From an uncultured Pedobacter sp. (lineage in GTDB: Bacteria; Bacteroidota; Bacteroidia; Sphingobacteriales; Sphingobacteriaceae): a DNA stretch of 64,000 nucleotides. Under the pieces are notes generated by a model. The model was not told the origin of the DNA and did not search any database. It was given only the letters and a program-made list of their open reading frames with translations. The stretch is from positions 310,001 to 374,000 of the forward strand of contig NZ_CAMLIG010000001.1 of the NCBI RefSeq assembly GCF_946480185.1, given 5' to 3'. The position numbers were made by a program, and so were the translations under genes. Positions within the stretch are counted from its first letter, which is position 1; each line of letters opens with the position of its first letter. Below are positions 56,603 through 64,000 of this stretch, piece by piece.

Positions 56603-57580
56603 TTATTTAGGCCAATTCCAATTTGTTAAATCATCGCTCCACGCTATCCCGATGGAAGCATTTTTATCAAAATCTCCTTCTTCTTCGGTTTTTGGTCCAG
56701 AGCCGTGGAAAAACATTACGTATTTCCCAAAATGTTTATTGTTTTTTAAGTTGATTACAGTTCCTGCTGTAATTCTCCCTTTTGCCCAGTCCCAATTTTT
56801 TTGTCCAAGGGTAATCAAATTACCCCAATCTTCCCAAGTTTTTAGGTCTTTTGATTTTTTGATGCCAATACCATTTTTAAGCGAATGGAATAAAATATAT
56901 TCTCCATTTTCATGCAAAACAGAAGTATTTTCACCAGATTCGGTATAACCAACAAAGTTCCATTTACGCAAATCGTAACTGTAAGACATGCTTACGCCAT
57001 TCTGTTTATAAAAACACCACCATTTTCCGAGTTCATTTTTATCTTCCAGCAAATAAGGATCAATCATCCGACCCATGTCTTTAAAAGACACTTCTGGGCC
57101 TTTAACTTTCATAATCTCGGGTGTACTCCAGTTTTCTAAATCTTTACTGCGCATAAGGTACAAACGGGCATCGCCACTTCCAAAACGGGGCATTTGGCTA
57201 ACCTTATAATTTGGGCGGGGATAAGTTTGTAGGCATAAAACCCATTCGTTATTAAATTTTATCACATTTCCCGGGCTTGAAAAATTCAGGGACATATCTC
57301 TGGGCGAGATGATTTTTATTGGCGACCAGTTTTTTAAATCCTTGGATTTGCTCATGGCGGTGTAAGAATACACATACCCTGCTTCCGTACGCACTAATGT
57401 AAAAAAGAGATACATTGTTTTATCGTGAAACAAAACCGCTGGGTCACGGTAAGCTATCGAATCATTTCCTTTAAAAATGATGGGAGATTTAAGGCTTTTT
57501 AAAAAGTTTTTTTGTGCAAAAACTTGAGTTGAGCTTAGTAAAAGGAAAATAAAGCAAAAAACTTTTATTAATTTATTCAT
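56603..57580 (-). CDS. GH43/GH117-like beta-propeller glycosidase
   Basis: The 325-residue secreted protein starts at 57580 (MNKLIKVFCFIFLLLSSTQVFAQ); an ATG at 57622 would overlap the preceding gene and precede the signal peptide by 14 charged residues. It has an AYRDPAVLFHD blade 1 motif with the base Asp, IDPYLLEDKN and a GRITAGTVIN segment. The fold is the five-blade propeller of clan GH-F and relatives. The precise family is uncertain; it could be GH43 or GH117-like. It lies 7 bases after the GH26 gene. Confidence 0.82.
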   Translation of the reverse strand: MNKLIKVFCFIFLLLSSTQVFAQKNFLKSLKSPIIFKGNDSIAYRDPAVLFHDKTMYLFFTLVRTEAGYVYSYTAMSKSKDLKNWSPIKIISPRDMSLNFSSPGNVIKFNNEWVLCLQTYPRPNYKVSQMPRFGSGDARLYLMRSKDLENWSTPEIMKVKGPEVSFKDMGRMIDPYLLEDKNELGKWWCFYKQNGVSMSYSYDLRKWNFVGYTESGENTSVLHENGEYILFHSLKNGIGIKKSKDLKTWEDWGNLITLGQKNWDWAKGRITAGTVINLKNNKHFGKYVMFFHGSGPKTEEEGDFDKNASIGIAWSDDLTNWNWPK

Positions 57581-57587
57581 GGCGGTA

Positions 57588-58613
57588 TCACTTATGTTTT
57601 CTAATTTTTCGTGGAAGTTCATTCAGCATCAGCATCTGTTTTGAATCCAAACCTTCTATGATTTCTTGCTTTGTATTGGCATTGAAAACCATTTTTCCCC
57701 AGCTCATCATCCAAACCCATGGCTGATTTTTTAGCAATCTTTTACTTGGCAAAACGCTGTTTTCTGTTAAAGCTAATGGTTTTCCGTTCGCCAATTTCAA
57801 CATTCTATCGTAAAATGCTTGCGGGTAAACGGTTGTAGAATCTTTCATCGGATAAATATCGCAACCTAAAATGTCAACAGTATTGCCAGTAGGATAATAA
57901 TCCGCAACATCATCCCAAGGTTTGTCGGGTGTCCAGGCCCAAAGAATGTTATTTAAGTGATGATGGTTGGTGTAATAATCATAAAGCTGACGCCATAATG
58001 CTTTAAAACCATCCTCGCCTTTCCGGTGTCCCCACCAAAACCAGTTGCCGTTCATTTCGTGATAAGGCCTAAAAATTACAGGGATTTTAGCTTCCTGTAA
58101 TTCCTTAAAATAAACGGCAATTAAATCCATTTGGGCCGTCCATTTTTTGTATAGCGGTGTGCCCAGCGTGGTCAGTTCTGTCCATTGTTCATCCGTTAAC
58201 TGGCTGATGATTCCGCCCTTGAAAGGAGTTGGCTCGCCCAAAGCAGGATTTGCCTGATGGTAAGATAGCACAATGATTGCACCTCTGGCATATTGCTTCT
58301 TAATTTCTGGAACCAGTAAAGGGCGGTATTTAATGTTGTCGATGTCGTGGTTCTCATCGGCAAAGCCAAAATCTCCTCCCCATATTGCGGGGTATTTACC
58401 GGTAACTGTATAAATGCTATCGGCAGCTTTTGACATTCCGCCAATGATATTGTGCATGCCATAAAGGGTCTTTTTCCCGTTTATTTGATACAGGTATTTT
58501 AATAAATCCCTGGTTTCTTTGCTTGCGTTTTTGTTAACTGGTAAAACCTGCTGGGCACTTGTTTTATAACTACAAATGAGCAAACAAAACACCGCTACCA
58601 AACAATTCCTCAT
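57588..58613 (-). CDS. GH26 beta-mannanase-like enzyme
   Basis: The 341-residue secreted enzyme has a signal peptide (to about TSAQ) and a GH26 TIM barrel. The acid/base Glu is in FRPYHEMNGNWFWWG (about residue 170-184) and the nucleophile Glu in LALTENSVLP. GGDFGFADENHD and LSYHQANP are typical family segments. It probably cuts beta-1,4-mannan. Its operon partner is the likely AGE epimerase at the window edge, which supports a mannan route. It lies 5 bases after the GH28-like gene. Confidence 0.93.
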   Translation of the reverse strand: MRNCLVAVFCLLICSYKTSAQQVLPVNKNASKETRDLLKYLYQINGKKTLYGMHNIIGGMSKAADSIYTVTGKYPAIWGGDFGFADENHDIDNIKYRPLLVPEIKKQYARGAIIVLSYHQANPALGEPTPFKGGIISQLTDEQWTELTTLGTPLYKKWTAQMDLIAVYFKELQEAKIPVIFRPYHEMNGNWFWWGHRKGEDGFKALWRQLYDYYTNHHHLNNILWAWTPDKPWDDVADYYPTGNTVDILGCDIYPMKDSTTVYPQAFYDRMLKLANGKPLALTENSVLPSKRLLKNQPWVWMMSWGKMVFNANTKQEIIEGLDSKQMLMLNELPRKIRKHK

Positions 58614-58618
58614 TAAAT

Positions 58619-60169
58619 TTATTTTACATTTTGTTTGACCACTTTACTGCTTTGCACATCCGTAAAAAATCCGTTCCCATTTTTTAAACTAATGGGCTTT
58701 AGTAATTTATTTGACGGAGAAGCTTTTCCGCGGAAGCTGGTAATGGATAAGCTTTTAAAATCATTTACAACAACTGCGTTTGTAAAAAACGTTGGAAGGT
58801 TTGGCATCCATTCCAATGTAAAATCTTCTATTTTTAAGCCATCTACTTTTTGAGCATATAAACCTGGAATATCCTGAGCAAAAATTTGTTTCTTTGGGTC
58901 TAACTGCGCCCTTAAATCCACATTTCCTCCGGCAACGGCATTCAGTTTACTATCGATAATTTTAAAAGTGATGTCTTTAAATGAAAGGTTTTCTATTCTG
59001 CTTTCATCCGTACCGTAAACCAAAATTCCGTTTTCGCCTTCGCAGATGATGTTGCTGAAATTTACATTTTTTATTTTTCCTAGTTTAGCATCCGGATTAC
59101 CGCGAATTGCCGAAATGTGGATAGGTTCGCCGTTTCCCCACCAATCGCCGGTGCTTAATTTTGTTTGGATATAAACATTAGAGATATTGATGTTTTCTAC
59201 ATTTCCGCGGTCTCTTAAAAATATGCCTATTCCCCGGTTTGAGTTGGTAATGTTTACGTTGTTAATCTGGATATTTTTAACGTTGTTTTGGTCTAAAAAG
59301 CCAATCCTGATAGCACTGGAGTTTGATTGTAGATTACAGTTGCTAATCGCGATATTTTCGCAATCTTTTTTAATTCCTTTGTAACCTGGGATTTCAAAAT
59401 GATGGTCGTAACCCACAACAACTATGGCATCATCGCCCGACCGAATATCGGAATTGGCGATGATCACATTAGAGCTACTGGTCACATCAATCCCATCTGC
59501 ATTGGGCACTAACATATTTGTCCATAACCGAATACCATCTACCAAAACACCGTCACAATCTGCAATATGCAAAGTCCAGAAAGTTGAATTTGTAAGCGTT
59601 ATTTTTTTTACATTTACCTTTTTGCACTGCGCAAATATGATCATTTGACGCGGGCGTGGATCTAAAGGTGTAACCGGTCCGTCGCCTAAACCGCTTACTA
59701 CATTTCTGTAATTTTGTTTTTGGCGGGTATAACTATTTGTGATCGAATCAATTTTTTTTGGTGTATTCCAATCAAAGAAAGCTTTATCATTTCCATCGAT
59801 GGTTCCGTTTCCGGTAATAGCAACATTTTGTGCATCATGCGTATAAAAAATGCCGTAATAATTGGTACCGTAAGGCTCTTTTTGATAGCTTTTATAATCT
59901 TTTATATTGGAGCTTCCTTTTATTATTGCGCCAATTTCTAAATAAAAATTAACATTGCTTTTTAAAGAAATTGTACCTGTTACAAACTTTCCGGACGGAA
60001 CATAAACCGTTCCGCCCCCATTTCCGGAGCAATCGTCAATTGCTTTTTGAATAGCAACGGTATTAATGGTTTTCCCATCAGCTACCGCTCCATAATTTTT
60101 TATATTATACGTTTGTGCAAAGCTGTTAGAAGCCAAAAACAAAATAACACACGTGAACAAAGTTTTCAT
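58619..60169 (-). CDS. GH28-like polygalacturonase-family protein
   Basis: The 516-residue secreted beta-helix protein has a signal peptide, then YNIKNYGAVADGKTINTVAIQKAI, then NADGIDVTSSSNVIIANSDIRSGDDAIVV with the three catalytic aspartates (N-x-D and DD). The usual GHG histidine motif is not apparent; VVGYDHHFEIPGY lies at the expected position. The RIK segment is replaced by RIGFL. It may act on rhamnogalacturonan or another uronic polymer rather than plain homogalacturonan. It lies 11 bases after the GH92 gene. Confidence 0.88.
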   Translation of the reverse strand: MKTLFTCVILFLASNSFAQTYNIKNYGAVADGKTINTVAIQKAIDDCSGNGGGTVYVPSGKFVTGTISLKSNVNFYLEIGAIIKGSSNIKDYKSYQKEPYGTNYYGIFYTHDAQNVAITGNGTIDGNDKAFFDWNTPKKIDSITNSYTRQKQNYRNVVSGLGDGPVTPLDPRPRQMIIFAQCKKVNVKKITLTNSTFWTLHIADCDGVLVDGIRLWTNMLVPNADGIDVTSSSNVIIANSDIRSGDDAIVVVGYDHHFEIPGYKGIKKDCENIAISNCNLQSNSSAIRIGFLDQNNVKNIQINNVNITNSNRGIGIFLRDRGNVENINISNVYIQTKLSTGDWWGNGEPIHISAIRGNPDAKLGKIKNVNFSNIICEGENGILVYGTDESRIENLSFKDITFKIIDSKLNAVAGGNVDLRAQLDPKKQIFAQDIPGLYAQKVDGLKIEDFTLEWMPNLPTFFTNAVVVNDFKSLSITSFRGKASPSNKLLKPISLKNGNGFFTDVQSSKVVKQNVK

Positions 60170-60180
60170 ATTTCTGTTTT

Positions 60181-62433
60181 TTACTGATAAGATGGCGGAG
60201 CATCCTCCACTTTATTTCCCCAATTTTTATTCGGTTTGTCGCCCATTTTAAAGTTGACGGTTCCACCGTTTTGCATTGCATCCCAATCCAGCCATAGATT
60301 AGTGGAAGTTTTGCCGTTGATTTTCATGTTTTGGATATAGCCGTTTTCTGCTTTCGCATTTTTACCATTTACCGTAACGGTGTTGCCATTTGCTAAACGG
60401 ATGGTGGTTTTTTTAAACAGCGGACCAGAAATCATAAAACCGGATTCGCCGGGTAAATAAGGATATAAACCCATTGCAGAGAAAACGTACAGTGCCGACA
60501 TTGCCCCAGAATCGTCATCACCCGTTAAACCATTTGGCGTATTGTTAAAGTAATTGTTTATAATATCCCGATTGTGCTGTTGCGCTTTCCATGGTGTTTG
60601 CAAGTAATTATAAACGTAAGTTGCGCCGAAGCAAGGCTCGTTACCCAACCAATAATGTGGTTTTTCTGGTGCCCAGCCTACTTCAATTTTATTCATAAAA
60701 GTATCTAACCGGTTCTCTATAAATTGCTTTCCGCCAGCGATTTCAATCAGCTTTTTCATGCTGTGTGGTACGCTCCAAAAATATTGTATGGCGTTTCCTT
60801 CGTTAAAACCCGTTTCGGTGGTTTTGTTAAAAGGTGTTATAAATTTACCGTCAGCCGTTCGGGGCTGTAATAGTTTTGTTATTGGATTATACAGGTTAAA
60901 AATATTCTGCGAACGTTTTAAATAGTATTCATTGGCTTCTTTATCGCGCGATGCCTTGCAGATTTTAGCGATAGCATAATCAGCAATACCATATTCCATC
61001 GTCATGGAACCGCCAAAACCCTGCTTATCAACCGGAACGTAGCTTAATTTTTTATAATCGTCAATTCCCATCCAGCCATGGCGACCTTGATTTGGATAAT
61101 AATCCATTGACACTTTTTTCATCATGTCTTTCATTTTTTGGAGGTCGAAATTTTTAGCGCCCATGACATACATATTGGCCACAAAGGCAAATGGCGAATA
61201 ACCGTTCATTACCCCATATTCTACATTGTTCATGCTCCAGTTGGGCAAAGCACCGCCTTGTTGGGCATCCAACAATAAAGATTGGATCATATCCGATGAT
61301 TCTTTTGGGGCAATCATCGCTTGCAGATAAGCCGTGGTTCGGTAAGTATCCCAAAGCGAAAAGTTGACATATTTGTTCCTCCCCTTTTCCATTAAATGCA
61401 CTTTATCATCAAAACCAATGTACTCGTGGTTTACATCTTCAAAAATATTTGCCTGCAATAAGTTGTGATAAATTGCGGTGTAAAAAGTCGATTTTTCATC
61501 ACTGGTTCCGCCATCAACTGTAATTTTATTGAGATATTTTGACCAGTCTGTTTGTACTTTGCTTAAAGTATTTTCAAAATCCCAATTTGGAATTTCGGTG
61601 TTTAAATTAAGGGAAGCATTTTCCATACTCACAAAAGAAAGCGCTGTACGTATTTTTACCTTTTTTGTTTCCTGCGCAAAACCAATGTAACTGGCAAAAT
61701 TATTTCCGGATACGGTATCTCTGTCTGCAAATTTCTGCTCGCCTTTCCACACCCCAAAATCCGAAATTGGGGTGTCAAATTCCATCACAAAATAAATTTT
61801 GTAGGGAAGATGGGCTGGGTCTCTCCAGCAAAAACCACCGGTAGAAACCCAACCAGAAATCTGATTTTTTTCTTTATCGATTTTTACCGCTCCATCGGCA
61901 ATGCCGTTTGCGCTGTTGGTGGGGATAAAGATTATCCGCGCTTTTTCATTTCCGTTATAATCAATTTCGCCAATTCCAGCTCTTTGTGTAGCAGTAAAGC
62001 GGGCGTTAATTTGGCAATCTTTTAGTTTTACTTCGTAATACCCGGGATTTGCTTTTTCATCAGCATGAGCGAAGGAACTTTTATAAGCATCGCGATTATT
62101 TACCGGCGAAACGTTTAAATTGCCCGTAAGCGGGAAAAACATTAAATCTTGCATGGCGTGGCAACCCACACCGCTAAAATGCGTTAAACCAAAACCTCTG
62201 ATTTCTGTTTGCGCATATTTATAACCCGGTCTGGCATCCGTACCGTCATAATCTTTAAAAGTATTGGACGGGCTGATAGAAACCATCCCGAAAGGAGCCT
62301 GGGCACCGGGATAAGTGTTGCCGTTTTCCCCAGTTCCAATAAAAACGTTTACATAATCGATCGGTTTTTTTTGGGCTTCCGCCTGATAAGTGGTGGTTAG
62401 AACTGCTATGAATAGGAAACACTTTTTTATCAT
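60181..62433 (-). CDS. GH92 alpha-mannosidase-like enzyme
   Basis: The 750-residue secreted enzyme has a signal peptide and an N-terminal beta-sandwich (VNVFIGTGENGNTYPGAQAP), followed by an (alpha/alpha)6 barrel. Hallmarks are FSLWDTYRTTAYL, NEGNAIQYFWSVPH with the acid Glu, and GDDDSGAMSALYVFSAMGLYP with the calcium-binding aspartates. GH92 enzymes are calcium-dependent exo-alpha-mannosidases. In a mannan or N-glycan setting it removes alpha-mannose. The family is certain; the linkage is not. Confidence 0.95.
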   Translation of the reverse strand: MIKKCFLFIAVLTTTYQAEAQKKPIDYVNVFIGTGENGNTYPGAQAPFGMVSISPSNTFKDYDGTDARPGYKYAQTEIRGFGLTHFSGVGCHAMQDLMFFPLTGNLNVSPVNNRDAYKSSFAHADEKANPGYYEVKLKDCQINARFTATQRAGIGEIDYNGNEKARIIFIPTNSANGIADGAVKIDKEKNQISGWVSTGGFCWRDPAHLPYKIYFVMEFDTPISDFGVWKGEQKFADRDTVSGNNFASYIGFAQETKKVKIRTALSFVSMENASLNLNTEIPNWDFENTLSKVQTDWSKYLNKITVDGGTSDEKSTFYTAIYHNLLQANIFEDVNHEYIGFDDKVHLMEKGRNKYVNFSLWDTYRTTAYLQAMIAPKESSDMIQSLLLDAQQGGALPNWSMNNVEYGVMNGYSPFAFVANMYVMGAKNFDLQKMKDMMKKVSMDYYPNQGRHGWMGIDDYKKLSYVPVDKQGFGGSMTMEYGIADYAIAKICKASRDKEANEYYLKRSQNIFNLYNPITKLLQPRTADGKFITPFNKTTETGFNEGNAIQYFWSVPHSMKKLIEIAGGKQFIENRLDTFMNKIEVGWAPEKPHYWLGNEPCFGATYVYNYLQTPWKAQQHNRDIINNYFNNTPNGLTGDDDSGAMSALYVFSAMGLYPYLPGESGFMISGPLFKKTTIRLANGNTVTVNGKNAKAENGYIQNMKINGKTSTNLWLDWDAMQNGGTVNFKMGDKPNKNWGNKVEDAPPSYQ

Positions 62434-62492
62434 GATATTATATTTATGTAAAGGCTTTCAGCTTTATGCCTTAAGCTTTTTGCATTTAAAAT

Positions 62493-63797
62493 TTACGGAT
62501 TCCCCCAAACTTTAACTTCCCAAACGGATGCCGTTCTGTCCTCGGAATTATTGATAGAAAGTTTAATGAATTTTGCTTTGATAGCTATATCCGTAAACAT
62601 GTTTGGGTAAGCCTGTACCGCTTGCAAGGTATGGTCAACAATTGTTGTCCAGTTTTGGTTATCGTTGGAATATTCTAATTTGTAAGTATGCCACTTATCG
62701 GGATATTCAAAATCAATCTCTATTTGTTTGATGGCTTTTTCTTCGCCTAAATTGATGGATAATTCTCCTTTCTGATTTACTTCGGTGGTCCATCGGGTAT
62801 CGTTTTTACCGTCAACAGCGTGGATGGCTCTGTGGTTTAAGCTTTCGGTATTGGCAAAAACTTCTGCATTTATAGCGTAGTTTACCATTTTAGGCTTAAT
62901 GTTTAAGGCCTTTGGCAAATCGTTTATCCACTGTTTAAACTGAATTTTGCCATCTTTATCAAAAGTAAATTCGCTTGCACAGGTAAACCTGTACGAACAT
63001 GGATTCGGCGAATCTGGATCCTGACGGTGATAAAAAGCAAACCATCTACCGTTTAACTCGATGACTGAATTATGGCCGGGGCCCAATACGCTATCTTGTT
63101 CGCTGGTTGCCAACACAATTCCTTTATCGATAGATTTATACGGGCCTTCAATGTTTTTAGAAACCGCGTATTTAATGTTGTAACTGCGTTGCCAGCATCG
63201 TCCGCCTGCCCACATTAAATAATACAGACCGTCTTTATACAATAGATACGGTGCTTCTGTAAAGTCAAAAAGTTCGCCTTTAAAAGGTATTTTCTTTTCT
63301 ACTTTAACCAAATAATCTGACGAGCTGACATCATTGTTCATCTCAAAAAGTTCTTTTGAAGCAGAGATTACATAAGTTTTTCCGGAAACCGGATCAATAA
63401 AAGGTTCCAGATCAAATCCTCCTAAATGGTTCATTTTTTTGAATGGACCGGTTGGAGAATCGCCTTTGTAAGCATAGCCAGAGTAATCAACGGAGTTTTG
63501 ACAATACAGATAATATTTACCGTTTTTACCCTTGGTAACCGCAGGTGCCCAAATTGTTTCATTTGGTAAACCTTCAATTTTTTCGGGCCTCCAAACCAGT
63601 AAGTCCTCAGAAACCCACACAAGAGACTGTCCATCATTACCGAAGGGGCCATAACCGTCTGTGGTAACATATAGGTAATATTTATTATCAAACTTTTTTA
63701 TACTTGGATCGGCAAAATAGCCAGGGATAATTGGGTTTTGGGCAAAGCCGAAAAAAGCGATACTGGTTAGTAAAAAAGTAAAACAGAATTTTTTCAT
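62493..63797 (-). CDS. GH43 glycosidase with discoidin-like tail
   Basis: The 434-residue secreted enzyme has a signal peptide and a five-blade propeller with PGYFADPSIKKFD (base Asp), GFDLEPFIDPVSGKTYV (candidate Asp) and FTEAPYLLYKDG (candidate acid Glu). A discoidin-like domain occupies about 310-434 (NTESLNHRAIHAVDGKNDTRW, WEVKVWG). It is a relative of the GH43 protein at 55133-56593, with different propeller details. It follows the epimerase-like gene after an 87-base gap and precedes GH92. Confidence 0.92.
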   Translation of the reverse strand: MKKFCFTFLLTSIAFFGFAQNPIIPGYFADPSIKKFDNKYYLYVTTDGYGPFGNDGQSLVWVSEDLLVWRPEKIEGLPNETIWAPAVTKGKNGKYYLYCQNSVDYSGYAYKGDSPTGPFKKMNHLGGFDLEPFIDPVSGKTYVISASKELFEMNNDVSSSDYLVKVEKKIPFKGELFDFTEAPYLLYKDGLYYLMWAGGRCWQRSYNIKYAVSKNIEGPYKSIDKGIVLATSEQDSVLGPGHNSVIELNGRWFAFYHRQDPDSPNPCSYRFTCASEFTFDKDGKIQFKQWINDLPKALNIKPKMVNYAINAEVFANTESLNHRAIHAVDGKNDTRWTTEVNQKGELSINLGEEKAIKQIEIDFEYPDKWHTYKLEYSNDNQNWTTIVDHTLQAVQAYPNMFTDIAIKAKFIKLSINNSEDRTASVWEVKVWGNP

Positions 63798-63884
63798 TAG
63801 AATATATTTTTTTATGGCAATGAAGCATACATGATCTTAATCATTCCTTTTTTTTACTGCAAGCTCATGTAAGTTTCATTTTTA

Positions 63885-64000
<116 letters not shown>

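Overview
The window is a chromosomal piece from a glycan-degrading Bacteroidota, most likely a Sphingobacteriaceae member such as Pedobacter. This is inferred from a SusC/SusD pair, a hybrid two-component regulator with an AraC output domain, a type IX secretion sorting tail, -7 boxes of the TAnnTTTG type and dense carbohydrate-active enzyme genes. No rRNA, tRNA or CRISPR array was found.

Region 1 (1-6383, minus) is a fatty-acid beta-oxidation operon transcribed marR, fadN-like, fadA-like, a four-helix-bundle gene, acyl-CoA dehydrogenase (cut by the window edge). Its order matches fadN-fadA-fadE. A perfect 14-bp-arm palindrome overlaps the putative marR promoter and is a good autoregulatory operator candidate. 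Region 2 (6600-13774, plus) is a compact signalling operon: a response-regulator/histidine-kinase fusion, a CHASE3-GAF hybrid kinase with three receiver domains, two single receivers, and CheR- and CheB-like enzymes without a chemoreceptor. It is followed by an outer-membrane beta-barrel gene on the other strand.

Region 3 (about 14.7-18.2 kb) looks like a small integrated element: a tyrosine recombinase, two or three small unknown genes, palindromic att-like sites at both ends, and tandem CGTGTG motifs with the same 12-bp period at both ends. Just outside its right end lies a decayed repeat with two copies of one protein tail.

Region 4 (18.7-64 kb) is a large polysaccharide-utilisation region. 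It has one SusC/SusD pair, a broken GH95-like gene, a SASA esterase, a plus-strand operon (GH2, GH86-like, GH2, and a 5'-truncated foldase-like gene), a secreted T9SS protein, and an HTCS sensor-regulator. Two long minus-strand operons follow. One encodes a GH2-like enzyme, DUF2264, GH88, sialate O-acetylesterase, an alpha/beta esterase and a CE15-like glucuronoyl esterase. The other encodes an AGE-like epimerase end, GH43, GH92, GH28, GH26, GH43-like, GH43 with a discoidin-like domain, and a clan GH-A lipoprotein. The enzymes point to an acetylated, uronic-acid- and galactose-containing plant-type glycan together with mannan. No sulfatase was seen. The uptake pair feeds oligosaccharides to the periplasm, exo-enzymes and esterases trim them, and the HTCS probably senses a released oligosaccharide. 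The exact substrate cannot be fixed from sequence alone.
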